Of a stretch of 64,000 nucleotides of DNA, positions 34,274 through 43,668 are shown in pieces. The stretch comes from Sphingobacterium sp. (lineage in GTDB: Bacteria; Bacteroidota; Bacteroidia; Sphingobacteriales; Sphingobacteriaceae). How positions within the stretch are numbered: position 1 is the first letter of the stretch; the number at the start of each line of letters is the position of its first letter. The position numbers and the translations under genes are program-made. The DNA is taken from the NCBI GenBank assembly GCA_031253985.1, contig JAIRVH010000102.1:1-64000 (forward strand), written 5' to 3'. The notes under the pieces are model-generated. The model was given only the letters and a program-made list of their open reading frames with translations. It searched no databases and was not told where the DNA came from.

Positions 34274-35353
34274 TTAAACATCTAAACTACTATGTAAAAT
34301 TTCAACTTCTCGGATTAGATGACGGATAATATCCCGTGTCGATTGCTCACTGTAAGCGTGAATGGATTGCCCAGCCCAGATATTAACAAAATCAACCTTT
34401 TGATGCGCCCTTGCTACTTTTCTTAATTCGCCCGTCAACTTATTTTGATAAGGATATGGTAGGATCTTTTGCGAAGCATCCAAGACTTCAATAAACGTAT
34501 TCTTAATCCCTCTGGCATAACGTCCTGAAAAGCTTCTTGTCAATACAATATCTGATTCCTGTACCTGAGAAAGGCGCTTCTTTTCAAAATCGTGCAGTGC
34601 ACTCTCTTTAGATTTAAGCAGTAAACTACCGACCTGAAAACCTGCAGCTCCCAATAGCTTCGCGGAATGGATAGTTAATCCGTTGTAGAGGCCTCCGGCA
34701 TAAATTAAGGGAACACGGACCTGTTCTTTCACTTGCGGCAGCAGTGAAAATCCGCCGATCTCCGGAACGGGTTTTTCATCAAAACTTCCACGATGCCCAC
34801 CAGCCTCCAATCCCTGTACACAGATAATATCGATACCCGCTTCTTCCAAAGTGATAGCTTCTCTCACCGAAGTACAAGTACCAATAATAGTGACATCATT
34901 GTCCTTCAGACGTTTTATACTCTGCGCATCTAAATTACCAAAAGTAAAGCTCACGACTTTACAGGAATGGGCGAGAATAGCGTCAATTTGTTCCCTATAA
35001 TCGGTTATACGAATGCTGTCAAGCGCTGGTAAAGCCACTTCCAGGTCATGCTCTAGGGCGAGTTGTTCCACAAAGGCCTTTGTCTCGTTGTACTGTGTAT
35101 GCAAATCTGCTGATAGCTCCGGAATAGCATTCACAAAAATATTGACGGCAAAGGGTGTGTCCAAATTTGCCGCTGTTGAACGAATCAGATCGCTGCAGCG
35201 ATCTGCCGGCAGATCGCCCAAAGACAAAGAGCCGAGCGCTCCGGCACGCGAGGCCGCAATAACCATTTCGGGCGTAGTAACACCAAACATGGGTGCTTGG
35301 ACAATTGGATATTCAGTACCTATTAGTTGTGTGATTTGATTGGACCACTTCAT
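34274..35353 (-). CDS. Nitronate monooxygenase family (2-nitropropane dioxygenase-like) FMN enzyme
   Basis: A 359-aa TIM-barrel flavoprotein. It opens with QLIGTEYPIVQAPMFGVTTPEMVIAASRAGALGSL, the family signature. FMN-contact segments are VQGLEAGGHRG and PLIYAGGLYNGLTIHSAKLLGAAGFQVGSLLL. These enzymes oxidise alkyl nitronates, but the family also includes FabK-like reductases, so the physiological substrate is unclear. There is no signal peptide. It stands alone between the polysaccharide-type operon and the D-lactate dehydrogenase gene. Confidence 0.88.
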   Translation of the reverse strand: MKWSNQITQLIGTEYPIVQAPMFGVTTPEMVIAASRAGALGSLSLGDLPADRCSDLIRSTAANLDTPFAVNIFVNAIPELSADLHTQYNETKAFVEQLALEHDLEVALPALDSIRITDYREQIDAILAHSCKVVSFTFGNLDAQSIKRLKDNDVTIIGTCTSVREAITLEEAGIDIICVQGLEAGGHRGSFDEKPVPEIGGFSLLPQVKEQVRVPLIYAGGLYNGLTIHSAKLLGAAGFQVGSLLLKSKESALHDFEKKRLSQVQESDIVLTRSFSGRYARGIKNTFIEVLDASQKILPYPYQNKLTGELRKVARAHQKVDFVNIWAGQSIHAYSEQSTRDIIRHLIREVEILHSSLDV

Positions 35354-35496
35354 AGCAGGGATAATTTTTAATCATTAAAAATCGACGATAATACCGTTAT
35401 TGTGATTTCTCTAATTTAGCTCTTTTTAGCACACATTATACGATGCTATTGATAAAAACATCCAAAAAAATGCGTACCAAATAAGCGATTTAACCG

Positions 35497-35504
35497 TATA
35501 TTTA
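35497..35504 (+). promoter_or_regulatory. Bacteroidota-type -7 element (TATATTTA)
   Basis: CGTATATTTATA ends 29 nt before the D-lactate dehydrogenase start, the same string and nearly the same distance as before the 11754 gene. Confidence 0.45.
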
Positions 35505-35533
35505 TACTATCGTATCACGTAACAATCAATTTT

Positions 35534-36526
35534 ATGAAAATCGCCTTCTTTTCGACAAAACCCTACGACAAATTATTCTTTGAACAGGAAAATAGCACGT
35601 ATGGTTTTCAGTTTAATTTTTATGAAACACATCTAGGTCCGCATATCGTCAATGCAATTGAAGATGAAAAAGTTGTTTGTGCGTTCGTCAATGATAAACT
35701 AAACCGACAGGTTATCGAGATACTTGCACAAAAAGGTGTGGAACTGATCGCCTTGCGCTGTGCTGGTTTTAACAACGTTGACCTGGAAGCTGCTAAAGAG
35801 TTTGGAATAAAGGTTTGCAGGGTCCCCGCTTATTCACCTGAAGCTGTAGCCGAACATACAATGGCCATGTTGCTCACCCTTAATCGAAAAACACATAAAG
35901 CTTACAATCGGGTAAGAGAGCAGAACTTTGCATTAAATGGTCTTTTGGGCTTTAACCTTTACCAGAAAAAGATTGGGGTTATCGGTACAGGAAAAATTGG
36001 CAAGGCTTTTATCAAGATTGCTTTGGGATTTGGCGCAAACATCCTCGCCTATGATTTATTTCCTGATCCGCACCTGACTGCACAGGGCGTCAGTTACAAA
36101 TCGCTGGATGAGGTATTTCAGGAATCGGATATCCTTTCACTTCATTGTCCGCTCACTCCCGAAAATCACTATCTTATTAATAAGGAATCTTTGGAGAAGA
36201 TGAAAGATGGTGTTACTATTATTAATACCAGCAGAGGAAATCTCATCAACACCAACGATGTCATCAAAGCCCTGAAAGAGCGAAAAATTGGTCTTCTCGG
36301 CATTGATGTTTATGAACAGGAGGAAAAGTTGTTTTTTAAAGACTTATCGACGACAATCATCGAAGATGAAACAATACAATTGTTAATGAGTTATCCGAAT
36401 GTTTTGGTCACAGCACATCAGGCCTTTTTCACAACGGAAGCCTTAACAGAAATTTCGCAAAGAACACTGCGGAGTATTGCTGACCTATCGACCAAAGGTA
36501 CAACGGATATAGAGGTCATGTTGTAA
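35534..36526 (+). CDS. ldhA: D-lactate dehydrogenase (D-2-hydroxyacid dehydrogenase)
   Basis: A 330-aa cytoplasmic NAD-dependent enzyme that interconverts pyruvate and D-lactate. MKIAFFSTKPYDKLFF is the usual LdhA start. The NAD site is GVIGTGKIGKAF; catalytic segments are INTSRGNLINT (Arg), GIDVYEQEEKLFF (Glu) and VTAHQAFFT (His), all intact. The full set and length favour D-lactate dehydrogenase over other 2-hydroxyacid dehydrogenases. It is monocistronic and convergent with the HxlR regulator gene. Confidence 0.92.
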   Translation: MKIAFFSTKPYDKLFFEQENSTYGFQFNFYETHLGPHIVNAIEDEKVVCAFVNDKLNRQVIEILAQKGVELIALRCAGFNNVDLEAAKEFGIKVCRVPAYSPEAVAEHTMAMLLTLNRKTHKAYNRVREQNFALNGLLGFNLYQKKIGVIGTGKIGKAFIKIALGFGANILAYDLFPDPHLTAQGVSYKSLDEVFQESDILSLHCPLTPENHYLINKESLEKMKDGVTIINTSRGNLINTNDVIKALKERKIGLLGIDVYEQEEKLFFKDLSTTIIEDETIQLLMSYPNVLVTAHQAFFTTEALTEISQRTLRSIADLSTKGTTDIEVML

Positions 36527-36542
36527 AGAAACCGATGACTGC

Positions 36543-36887
36543 CTACCCCCTTTCGCTTTTATAACTTTCCCACCAGTCATCCAGTCTTTCGATGACTGGC
36601 AGTAAAGTTTTGCCCAATTCGCTAAGTTTATATTCCACTCGTGGCGGCGATTCAGCGTAAATCTGTCTGCATAAAATACCATCCCGTTCAAGCTCACGGA
36701 GCTGCACAGTTAGTGTTGTTTGTGCCATATCTTCCATTTCCCGCCTCAGTTCACCAAATCTTTTGGGGCATTGCTTGGCAATAGCTTTAATGAGCAGAAC
36801 TTTCCATTTCCCCCCGATGATCTTAAAAATTCCGTTAACATCGCAGCAGGCCCCAAAATTTTCACTTTTTTTTTCATTCATAATCAT
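36543..36887 (-). CDS. HxlR-family winged-helix transcriptional regulator
   Basis: A 114-aa MarR-like regulator of the HxlR family. The core GACCDVNGIFKIIGGKWKVLLIKAIA followed by KRFGELRREMEDMAQTTLTVQLRELERDGIL is diagnostic. Two cysteines near the N-terminus (residues 14-15) could sense redox or electrophiles, as in HypR/YodB type members. It is transcribed away from an MFS exporter gene 112 nt off, so it probably controls that exporter (inference). Confidence 0.9.
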   Translation of the reverse strand: MIMNEKKSENFGACCDVNGIFKIIGGKWKVLLIKAIAKQCPKRFGELRREMEDMAQTTLTVQLRELERDGILCRQIYAESPPRVEYKLSELGKTLLPVIERLDDWWESYKSERG

Positions 36888-36920
36888 CTCATACTGACCA
36901 TTAGTTCATAAAAACATACT

Positions 36921-36933
36921 AAGTACATAACTT
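36921..36933. promoter_or_regulatory. Candidate HxlR operator in the divergent region
   Basis: AAGTACATAACTT is an imperfect palindrome (AAGT/ACTT outer arms) in the 112-nt gap between the HxlR and MFS genes. Position fits a shared operator; nothing else supports it. Confidence 0.3.
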
Positions 36934-36999
36934 ATAACTACTTGATTGTAAAAAATATCCAAACTATTTTTAACCGTAAAATTATTAAAAACTTTCTAT

Positions 37000-38403
37000 A
37001 TGCGCTTTCAAATTAAAGATTTACTTCATATTTCCCTGCTCTCAACAGGCATATTTCTTTTCGTGATAGATCTTTTTATTATCAATGTATCCTTACCTAC
37101 TATTCAACATTCATTGCAGCTAGGCAATAGCGATACACAATGGATTATTATCCTTTACATCATTGGTTACGCAAGCCTTCTAATTAATGCCGGCAATGCG
37201 GGAAACCATTTTGGAAAGAAGAAATTATATTTAATTGGAATGGCAGGTTTCACCCTCGCTTCCCTCGTCTGTGGCCTTTCCACTAATCTTTACATGCTAT
37301 TGGCCGGGAGGCTGATACAGGGAATCAGTTCCGGACTTATGGTGCCCCAGGGTATAGCATTAATCACTTTACTTTTTGAAAACAAGGAAAAAAAAGCGAT
37401 GGCATTGGGCATCTATGGAAGCATAGCCGGTATTGCCTCTGTTATTGGTCAGCTCTTGGGCGGAATACTTCCTGACCAGACTTGGATAAACGAAAGCTGG
37501 CGTCTTATTTTTCTGATTAATGTCCCGATAGGTTCACTTGCCTGCCTGGCGGTTTACCGTTACACGCCTAAAGATCAGGTGAGTGGAGAATCTCCTCGCT
37601 CTTTTATGCCTATGGTAACGCTATTTATTCTTTTAATGGGAAATATTTTTCCCTTGATTATGGGACCTGAACTACAATGGCCCTTATGGTCACTGCTACT
37701 GTTGGTAACAGCAATCGTCCTTTTTATCCTATTTATCAGAAAGCAAAGAGCATTGGAAAAAATGGGGTATCCGAGTCTGCTCAATTTCTCCCTATTCAAT
37801 AACCGGGTTTTCAATTTAGGATTGCTAGCAGCATTAGCCTATTACATGGTACAGGATGCGTACTTTATTATTAATTCCAATTACCTTCAAAATCAAAAAC
37901 ACTATTCGGCTACAATGACAGGAATTGCCTTTGTTTATCAAGGTATTGGTTATGTGCTGGCAAGTATCGTTGTCAGCAAATTGATCCAGCGGCATGGAAA
38001 GACGGTTGTCCTTTTCGGCCTGGGAATTATGATCTTAGGGTTACTGTCTCATCTTATTGTTTTCAATACCATGCTTTTAGATCCGCATCAGGTACATGCA
38101 CTCTTCTTTTTCTATGGTATTGGCTGTGGCAGCGTATTACCTGCATTGATGACGCTTGCATTAAAGGATCTTCCTGAAAAATTAGTTGCAGTCGGATCGG
38201 CCATCTATCTCACGGTACAGCAGCTATCTATTTGCTTAGGAATTGCATTTATTGTCGGTGTATTCTTACATCAAAAAGAGACTACATTTTTTTTCTGGCA
38301 AGATATTTCCTCAGCCTATGGTTACGCAACGACATTATCGGTCATATTACTTTTATGTGTAGCCAGTTTAATAACCTGCTTACCTTCAGAAAAAATAAAA
38401 TAA
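37000..38403 (+). CDS. MFS drug exporter, DHA2 (EmrB/QacA) type
   Basis: A 467-aa inner-membrane proton-driven exporter with about 14 helices. FVIDLFIINVSLPTIQ is the family motif D1-like opening; NAGNHFGKKKLYLIG is the motif A loop and LAGRLIQGISSGLMVPQG is motif B; GIYGSIAGIASVIGQLLGG is motif C of antiporters. Substrate is unknown, probably a toxic compound. It is divergent from the HxlR regulator gene. Confidence 0.9.
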   Translation: MRFQIKDLLHISLLSTGIFLFVIDLFIINVSLPTIQHSLQLGNSDTQWIIILYIIGYASLLINAGNAGNHFGKKKLYLIGMAGFTLASLVCGLSTNLYMLLAGRLIQGISSGLMVPQGIALITLLFENKEKKAMALGIYGSIAGIASVIGQLLGGILPDQTWINESWRLIFLINVPIGSLACLAVYRYTPKDQVSGESPRSFMPMVTLFILLMGNIFPLIMGPELQWPLWSLLLLVTAIVLFILFIRKQRALEKMGYPSLLNFSLFNNRVFNLGLLAALAYYMVQDAYFIINSNYLQNQKHYSATMTGIAFVYQGIGYVLASIVVSKLIQRHGKTVVLFGLGIMILGLLSHLIVFNTMLLDPHQVHALFFFYGIGCGSVLPALMTLALKDLPEKLVAVGSAIYLTVQQLSICLGIAFIVGVFLHQKETTFFFWQDISSAYGYATTLSVILLLCVASLITCLPSEKIK

Positions 38404-38419
38404 ACCCCAATGTAGTTCA

Positions 38420-38935
38420 CTATTTCAATCCATGAGATGAATCATTCCGGGTGCTTCTAATGGGCGGTTCTAGTTTGGATGTATCCGCATCAAGGGCAGG
38501 TGAACCATCATTTTTATCAAATAGTTGAGTAAGTTCGGAGATATGATGCCCTATTTGATTAAAACCTACAATGTATTTTAATACAACAAAAGCCAATAAG
38601 GCAATGAAAAACAAGATAAACAATCCTTTCCAGGTTCCGGTACGTCGGCTGCTATTTGCTTCTACTTCCAAAAAGGAAGACCTATCGGGATTCACCTTTT
38701 GGGAATCATTGTTATTTGCAATATCATCGTAATCCAGGAAAAACAGGTCTTTGCCATCAAATCGGTCAATATGTTCTTCTTTAAACATCTGCACAATATC
38801 CCGGGCGGCTTTTAACGTCACATTCGCCTGTTTGGCAATCAGGTAAAGTGCATCATTTTCATCCCCCTGCTTAATTAAATCGCGAATAGTTGCTTTATCA
38901 ATTTCAATTGTATTGACGAGAATATTTTTGACCAT
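38420..38935 (-). CDS. Single-pass membrane protein with L7/L12-like N-terminal motif
   Basis: A 171-aa protein. Residues about 15-45 (KATIRDLIKQGDENDALYLIAKQANVTLKAARDIVQMF) resemble the ALxxVKxxxGxxLKEAKxxVD helix pair of ribosomal L7/L12 C-terminal domain; a membrane helix follows at about 105-125 (WKGLFILFFIALLAFVVLKYIVG). The tail is polar. Function unknown. It lies downstream of the dnaE2 cassette on the same strand, with 83 nt between it and the dnaE2 3' end region. Confidence 0.7.
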   Translation of the reverse strand: MVKNILVNTIEIDKATIRDLIKQGDENDALYLIAKQANVTLKAARDIVQMFKEEHIDRFDGKDLFFLDYDDIANNNDSQKVNPDRSSFLEVEANSSRRTGTWKGLFILFFIALLAFVVLKYIVGFNQIGHHISELTQLFDKNDGSPALDADTSKLEPPIRSTRNDSSHGLK

Positions 38936-39018
38936 ATCCTTTTATCTTTCTACTTTCATATTTTTTTGTATTACCAACAACGCTAATCTTCCCAAAAGTG
39001 AGATTTAAAAATGAAAGA

Positions 39019-42000
39019 TCAATGAAAATTTCTTCCTTTATGAAAAACACCCGTTATATTATCATCTGCCGCCGTCAGATCTTTTAATAGTCCTGACATA
39101 TCAAAACATCGTTGTGCAATGACGTGAATAACTTCACCTTCAACCTGTATTTTACCGGTCACCATGAAGAGTTTTGAACGGAGGATCTCCTTTCGATATT
39201 TTTCAAATATTGTACTCCAGACAACAATATTTGCAAAGCCGGTATCGTCTTCAATGGTGATAAATAAAACACCTTTGGAAGTACCCGGCCGCTGCCGAAC
39301 AGTAACTAGCCCACATACTTTCACGGGCATATCGTTTTTTAATAAAGCCAATTTTGCTGTGGGAACAATCTGGAGAAGATCTAATTTCTCGCGCAAAAAA
39401 CTGACCGGATGTGCTTTAATGGACAAAGAAGTTCTTGCATAATCTGCTACTACGTGCTGACTTGTTGTCAATAATGGCAGTGCGATTTGTCCTTCTGAGA
39501 TACTCTCAGAAGGTTGTCCCTCAAATAATGCGATCGGGCGGTCGCCTAATGCCGTAATTTCCCAAAGTGCTTTTCTACGATCAATATCCAGCGAGCGGAA
39601 AGCGTCTGCATCGGCTAATTTCTCCAAAGTGGCAAGGGATAATCCTGCATCCATCATGCCCGTAATGGATAAATAGCTGGAGCCTCTGCCTTGTGTCAGC
39701 ACCAAGGCCTCTTCCTGTGAAAACCCTTTAATTTGGCGTAAACCCAAGCGAAGGGCATGTGGTTTACCAATTTCTCCTTCCAGGCTGTTGTCCCAGGAGG
39801 AATGATTGACATCAATAGGAAGTACTTTGACGCCATGCTTCTGTGCATCAATAACAATTTGAGCTGGCTGATAAAATCCCATCGGCTGGCTATTGAGTAA
39901 AGACGCCGCAAAAATATCAGGATAGTAACACTTAAGCCACGAGGAAACATACACCAATAAAGCAAAAGACGCCGCATGGCTTTCGGGAAAACCATAACTG
40001 CCAAAGCCTTCCAATTGTTTAAAAACCCTATTGGCAAATTCTTCGGTATAGTTTTTCTTCACCATACCGTCAACCATCTTTTTGTGAAAGGCAGACACTT
40101 TTCCTTTTGCTTTGAATGTTGCCATGCTGCGTCGCAGTTCATCAGCCTCTGCGGGCGTAAATCCTGCTGCAACGATCGCTATTTCCATGGCCTGCTCCTG
40201 AAAAAGAGGCACGCCCAATGTTTTTTCAAGGATGGTCTGGATCTCTGTACTGGGATAGTCAACACCTTCCTCTTTATTTCGACGGCGTAAATAGGGATGC
40301 ACCATATCGCCTTGTATAGGACCCGGGCGTACAATGGCCACCTCGATAACCAGATCATAGAATTTACGAGGTTTTAACCGGGGCAACATCGACATCTGTG
40401 CCCGGCTTTCGATCTGGAATACGCCCAGCGTATCAGCATGACAGATCATATCGTAAACATGAGGATCATCGTCGGCCCCAATTTCGGCCAAGGTGAGCTC
40501 TTTTCCATAATGGACTCGGGCTAAATCAAAAGCCTTACGGATGCAGGTCAACATCCCCAAAGCAAGTACATCAACCTTTAGAAAACCGAGTGCCTCAAGA
40601 TCATCTTTATTCCATTCGAGATTCGTGCGGTTATCCATCCTTGCATTGATCAAGGGGCAAAGTTCATGCAAGTTGCCCTGGGTGATCACAAATCCACCAG
40701 TATGCTGTCCTAATTGCCGCGGAAAACCAATATACTGATGCGTCAGCTCGAGAACCTTTTGTAAATGCTGATCTTCAGGATTAAAGCCCTGTTCAGCCAA
40801 GCGTTCTAAATTGATGTAATCATCCCAATGGCTGCTTACTACTCCCGACAAACGTCCAACAGTATCCATAGAAAGTCCCATGGCCTTACCGACATCGCGT
40901 ATGGCCCCTTTAGAACGCACCTGTGTTACTGTGGCTACGATAGCGGCCCGATTACGGCCATATTTCTCATAGATATATTGGATCACCTCCTCCCGGCGCT
41001 CATGCTCAAAGTCGACATCTATATCTGGGGGTTCATCCCGTGCATCGGACATAAATCGTGCAAAAAGAAGTCTATATTTCGATGGATCGACAGAAGTAAT
41101 GCCAAGACAATAACACACCGTAGAGTTGGCGGCCGACCCACGTCCTTGACATAAAATCCCGCGTTCTTTTGCAAAACGTACATAATCATATACAGTCAGG
41201 AAATAAGAAGCATAATTTTTGCGTTCGATAAAATCAAGTTCCATCTGGATTGTTCCGCGCACTGCATCTGGAATATGTCCATCAAAACGTTTCCGGGCTC
41301 CTTCCCAGGTTAAATAGGATAATTCCTCTTGTGTCGTTCGGCCATTGGAAGACAGTTCATCCGGATAGATATATTTCAGATCATCTAAAGAGAAATGGCA
41401 GGCATTAGCAATTTTTACACTCTGTAGTACCGCTTCTGGATACCTTCTAAACAAACGTTCAACTTCGGTCATTGATTTTAGATAACGCTCAGCATTGGGG
41501 TGTAAATTAAATCCAGCTGTATGGATCGTACATTTCTCCCGGATGCAAGTTAAAATATCCTGTAATTCACGTCTTTCGGGTACATGATAATAGATATCAC
41601 CGAGTACGACGATTGGAATAACCAGCTGTTCACCTAGCTGGTTTATCCGATACAGCAGTTTAGCGTCATCTCCACGATAGAGTTTTTTGATTCCTAAATT
41701 CAGGGAGCCCTGTAGATGTTGCCGGCATTCCTTGACGAATTCAACAAAAGAATAATCAAGCTCAAATTCTGCCGTCAATTTTTCAGGTGGACAAACAACG
41801 AATATAATCCCTTCAGCATAAGAGTAAACGTCCGCTTTATACAGCTTGCATTTTCCTTTTTCAGTTCTTAAGTTTCCGACAGTTAACAAGGAGGAAAGCC
41901 TTCCATAGGCTTCTTTATCTGTAGGATATGCAAGTAAGCTTGGTCCATCCTGTAAATCTAGACGACATGCTGGAATCAGTCGTATACCTTCTTTTTTAGC

Positions 42001-42159
42001 TGCTATATGCGCACGAACAATCCCGGCTAAACTATTGCGGTCAGTTATCGCAACAGCATGATACCCCAATTGCGCCGCACGTTCTATTAATTCTTCCGGA
42101 TGGGAAGCACCTTCAAGAAAACTGAAGTTACTTGTTATCTGTAATTCACAATATCCCAT
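39019..42159 (-). CDS. dnaE2: Error-prone DNA polymerase III alpha subunit, DnaE2
   Basis: A 1046-aa translesion polymerase of the C family. The PHP domain opens with MGYCELQITSNFSFLEGASHPEEL; the palm has PDIDVDFEHERR (metal-binding aspartates, about residues 375-385), and FQEQAMEIAIVAAGFTPAEAD and SYGFPESHAASFALL further on. The C-terminal OB-fold segment starts VKVCGLVTVRQRPGTSKG. The ORF extends to 42231 but MGYCELQ at 42159 matches other DnaE2 starts and lies just after the imuB stop (2 nt). It is the last gene of imuA-imuB-dnaE2. Confidence 0.93.
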   Translation of the reverse strand: MGYCELQITSNFSFLEGASHPEELIERAAQLGYHAVAITDRNSLAGIVRAHIAAKKEGIRLIPACRLDLQDGPSLLAYPTDKEAYGRLSSLLTVGNLRTEKGKCKLYKADVYSYAEGIIFVVCPPEKLTAEFELDYSFVEFVKECRQHLQGSLNLGIKKLYRGDDAKLLYRINQLGEQLVIPIVVLGDIYYHVPERRELQDILTCIREKCTIHTAGFNLHPNAERYLKSMTEVERLFRRYPEAVLQSVKIANACHFSLDDLKYIYPDELSSNGRTTQEELSYLTWEGARKRFDGHIPDAVRGTIQMELDFIERKNYASYFLTVYDYVRFAKERGILCQGRGSAANSTVCYCLGITSVDPSKYRLLFARFMSDARDEPPDIDVDFEHERREEVIQYIYEKYGRNRAAIVATVTQVRSKGAIRDVGKAMGLSMDTVGRLSGVVSSHWDDYINLERLAEQGFNPEDQHLQKVLELTHQYIGFPRQLGQHTGGFVITQGNLHELCPLINARMDNRTNLEWNKDDLEALGFLKVDVLALGMLTCIRKAFDLARVHYGKELTLAEIGADDDPHVYDMICHADTLGVFQIESRAQMSMLPRLKPRKFYDLVIEVAIVRPGPIQGDMVHPYLRRRNKEEGVDYPSTEIQTILEKTLGVPLFQEQAMEIAIVAAGFTPAEADELRRSMATFKAKGKVSAFHKKMVDGMVKKNYTEEFANRVFKQLEGFGSYGFPESHAASFALLVYVSSWLKCYYPDIFAASLLNSQPMGFYQPAQIVIDAQKHGVKVLPIDVNHSSWDNSLEGEIGKPHALRLGLRQIKGFSQEEALVLTQGRGSSYLSITGMMDAGLSLATLEKLADADAFRSLDIDRRKALWEITALGDRPIALFEGQPSESISEGQIALPLLTTSQHVVADYARTSLSIKAHPVSFLREKLDLLQIVPTAKLALLKNDMPVKVCGLVTVRQRPGTSKGVLFITIEDDTGFANIVVWSTIFEKYRKEILRSKLFMVTGKIQVEGEVIHVIAQRCFDMSGLLKDLTAADDNITGVFHKGRNFH

Positions 42160-42161
42160 CT

Positions 42162-43664
42162 TTATGCAAAAAAACCATGTATAAACCACTGATCTGTCTG
42201 CCCGTCGTAGTGACCGGCACGGAACAGCCAAAAACGCCTTCCCTCCTGATCTTCTACAGCATAGTAGTCTCGATGTTCACCTTGATCCATCCACCATTCG
42301 CGTTCGATACGTTCAGGACCATCTGCTTTTTTTACATAATGTGTAGTTCGTTTATAGATGAACAGTATCGGTGGGTAATCCGGTATAGGTGCAGTAACGA
42401 CAATACGCTCTGGAACCTTTAACAATCTTGTCGGCCGCGGTCTTGCAGTTTGCCAATCAACAGTGGCGACCTCATCCATTGTCGCGGCTATTTTCATCGA
42501 TCGTTCTGGCCAGTAATGTGCTGCAGGCACGTAACGTAAAATTTCACAGCTGGAGTCTCTGCTTTTCAGGCGGTCTAAAAGTTCAGTAACCGCTGGATTT
42601 TTAAGACCTATCCGATTGTCCCAAAGGTTTTCCTGAACCGCGTCCGCATCCTCAACGCTGGAAACAGCTAAGCTGAATAGCTCAATACCTAATGCAGGCT
42701 CCACCTGCGGAATCTTAATCGCAAATAATTGAAAAAGATGGTTTACCTGCGCCGTAGCACGATTCGTTTCAATTGTAATTCTTTCTATTTTTCCATCGAC
42801 ACGATGGCAGCTCAATTCAGCTTCACGCAATCCTTTGCCCTCTCCGGACAAACGCCTGCACAATTTGATTAACAGCTCTTTCAAAGCCAGCTCAATGCCA
42901 TTTGCTGTACTGATAGGCTCTAAACAAGGTAAACGTTCTTCATAGGGCAAAACGGGTTTTATAGAAGTAATAAATTCAGCTTCAAATCCCATTGCCTGAT
43001 CCAGGCGAAGCAGTAGGCCATCTCCAAACCTCCTGCGCAGCACTGAGCGGGGCATATGTGCAAAGCTGCCGATTGTTTTTAAGCCAAGTGACTGTAACCT
43101 GTTCAATTGAAATTGTTCCAGCCGTAAGGCTGCAGGGCTTAAAGAAAGAAGTTCCTTGGATTGGGCCTGCTCGCTTATAATTGTTTTTTCAGGACCAAAA
43201 CGCGCCATTGCCCAGGCAGCACCGATCGTATCTGCTATGCTCATACAGACATCATAACCATGCCGTTTAAATGCAGCAACAATATATTCCAGATAAGCGG
43301 CCTCACCGCCCCAAAGATGTGTGCAGCCGCTAATATCCAGTACAATTCCATCAGGCTTGTCCAACGATACCTGCGGGGTATATCTTATGCACCAGTGCGC
43401 AATAAAATGAAGTATTTTTTCGCCTAATCCGGCTTGTTCATGAATGATATGGAGGGATGGAATAAAAGCTCGCGCATCAGCAATGGCCATACCTACATGT
43501 ACCCCGGCCTGTTCTGCCAATAAATTACTTGCATCTACAATTAATTTTCCGTGGACAGCAAGCGCCAGGACAAAGGGAACTTCCTGTAAATGCGGTTTAC
43601 ACACCGTCATCCAATCCGTTTTCAAATGACGAAACCAAAGTGAGGCATATCTCTTTTTCATCAT
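42162..43664 (-). CDS. imuB: ImuB-like Y-family polymerase relative, probably non-catalytic
   Basis: A 500-aa protein with the Y-family layout but with the N-terminal metal-binding DxD block replaced (KKRYASLWFRHLKTDW instead of HIDMDxFFA) and DGIVLDISGCTHLWGG in place of the acidic DE pair, as known for ImuB proteins. It is thought to link DnaE2 and RecA/beta clamp instead of copying DNA. It sits between imuA (4 nt gap) and dnaE2 (2 nt gap), which is the conserved cassette order. Confidence 0.9.
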   Translation of the reverse strand: MMKKRYASLWFRHLKTDWMTVCKPHLQEVPFVLALAVHGKLIVDASNLLAEQAGVHVGMAIADARAFIPSLHIIHEQAGLGEKILHFIAHWCIRYTPQVSLDKPDGIVLDISGCTHLWGGEAAYLEYIVAAFKRHGYDVCMSIADTIGAAWAMARFGPEKTIISEQAQSKELLSLSPAALRLEQFQLNRLQSLGLKTIGSFAHMPRSVLRRRFGDGLLLRLDQAMGFEAEFITSIKPVLPYEERLPCLEPISTANGIELALKELLIKLCRRLSGEGKGLREAELSCHRVDGKIERITIETNRATAQVNHLFQLFAIKIPQVEPALGIELFSLAVSSVEDADAVQENLWDNRIGLKNPAVTELLDRLKSRDSSCEILRYVPAAHYWPERSMKIAATMDEVATVDWQTARPRPTRLLKVPERIVVTAPIPDYPPILFIYKRTTHYVKKADGPERIEREWWMDQGEHRDYYAVEDQEGRRFWLFRAGHYDGQTDQWFIHGFFA

Positions 43665-43668
43665 TATT

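Noticed and set aside
42160..42231. Longer N-terminus for dnaE2
   Set aside because: It would overlap imuB and adds Arg-rich residues unlike the family; MGYCELQ is the usual start.
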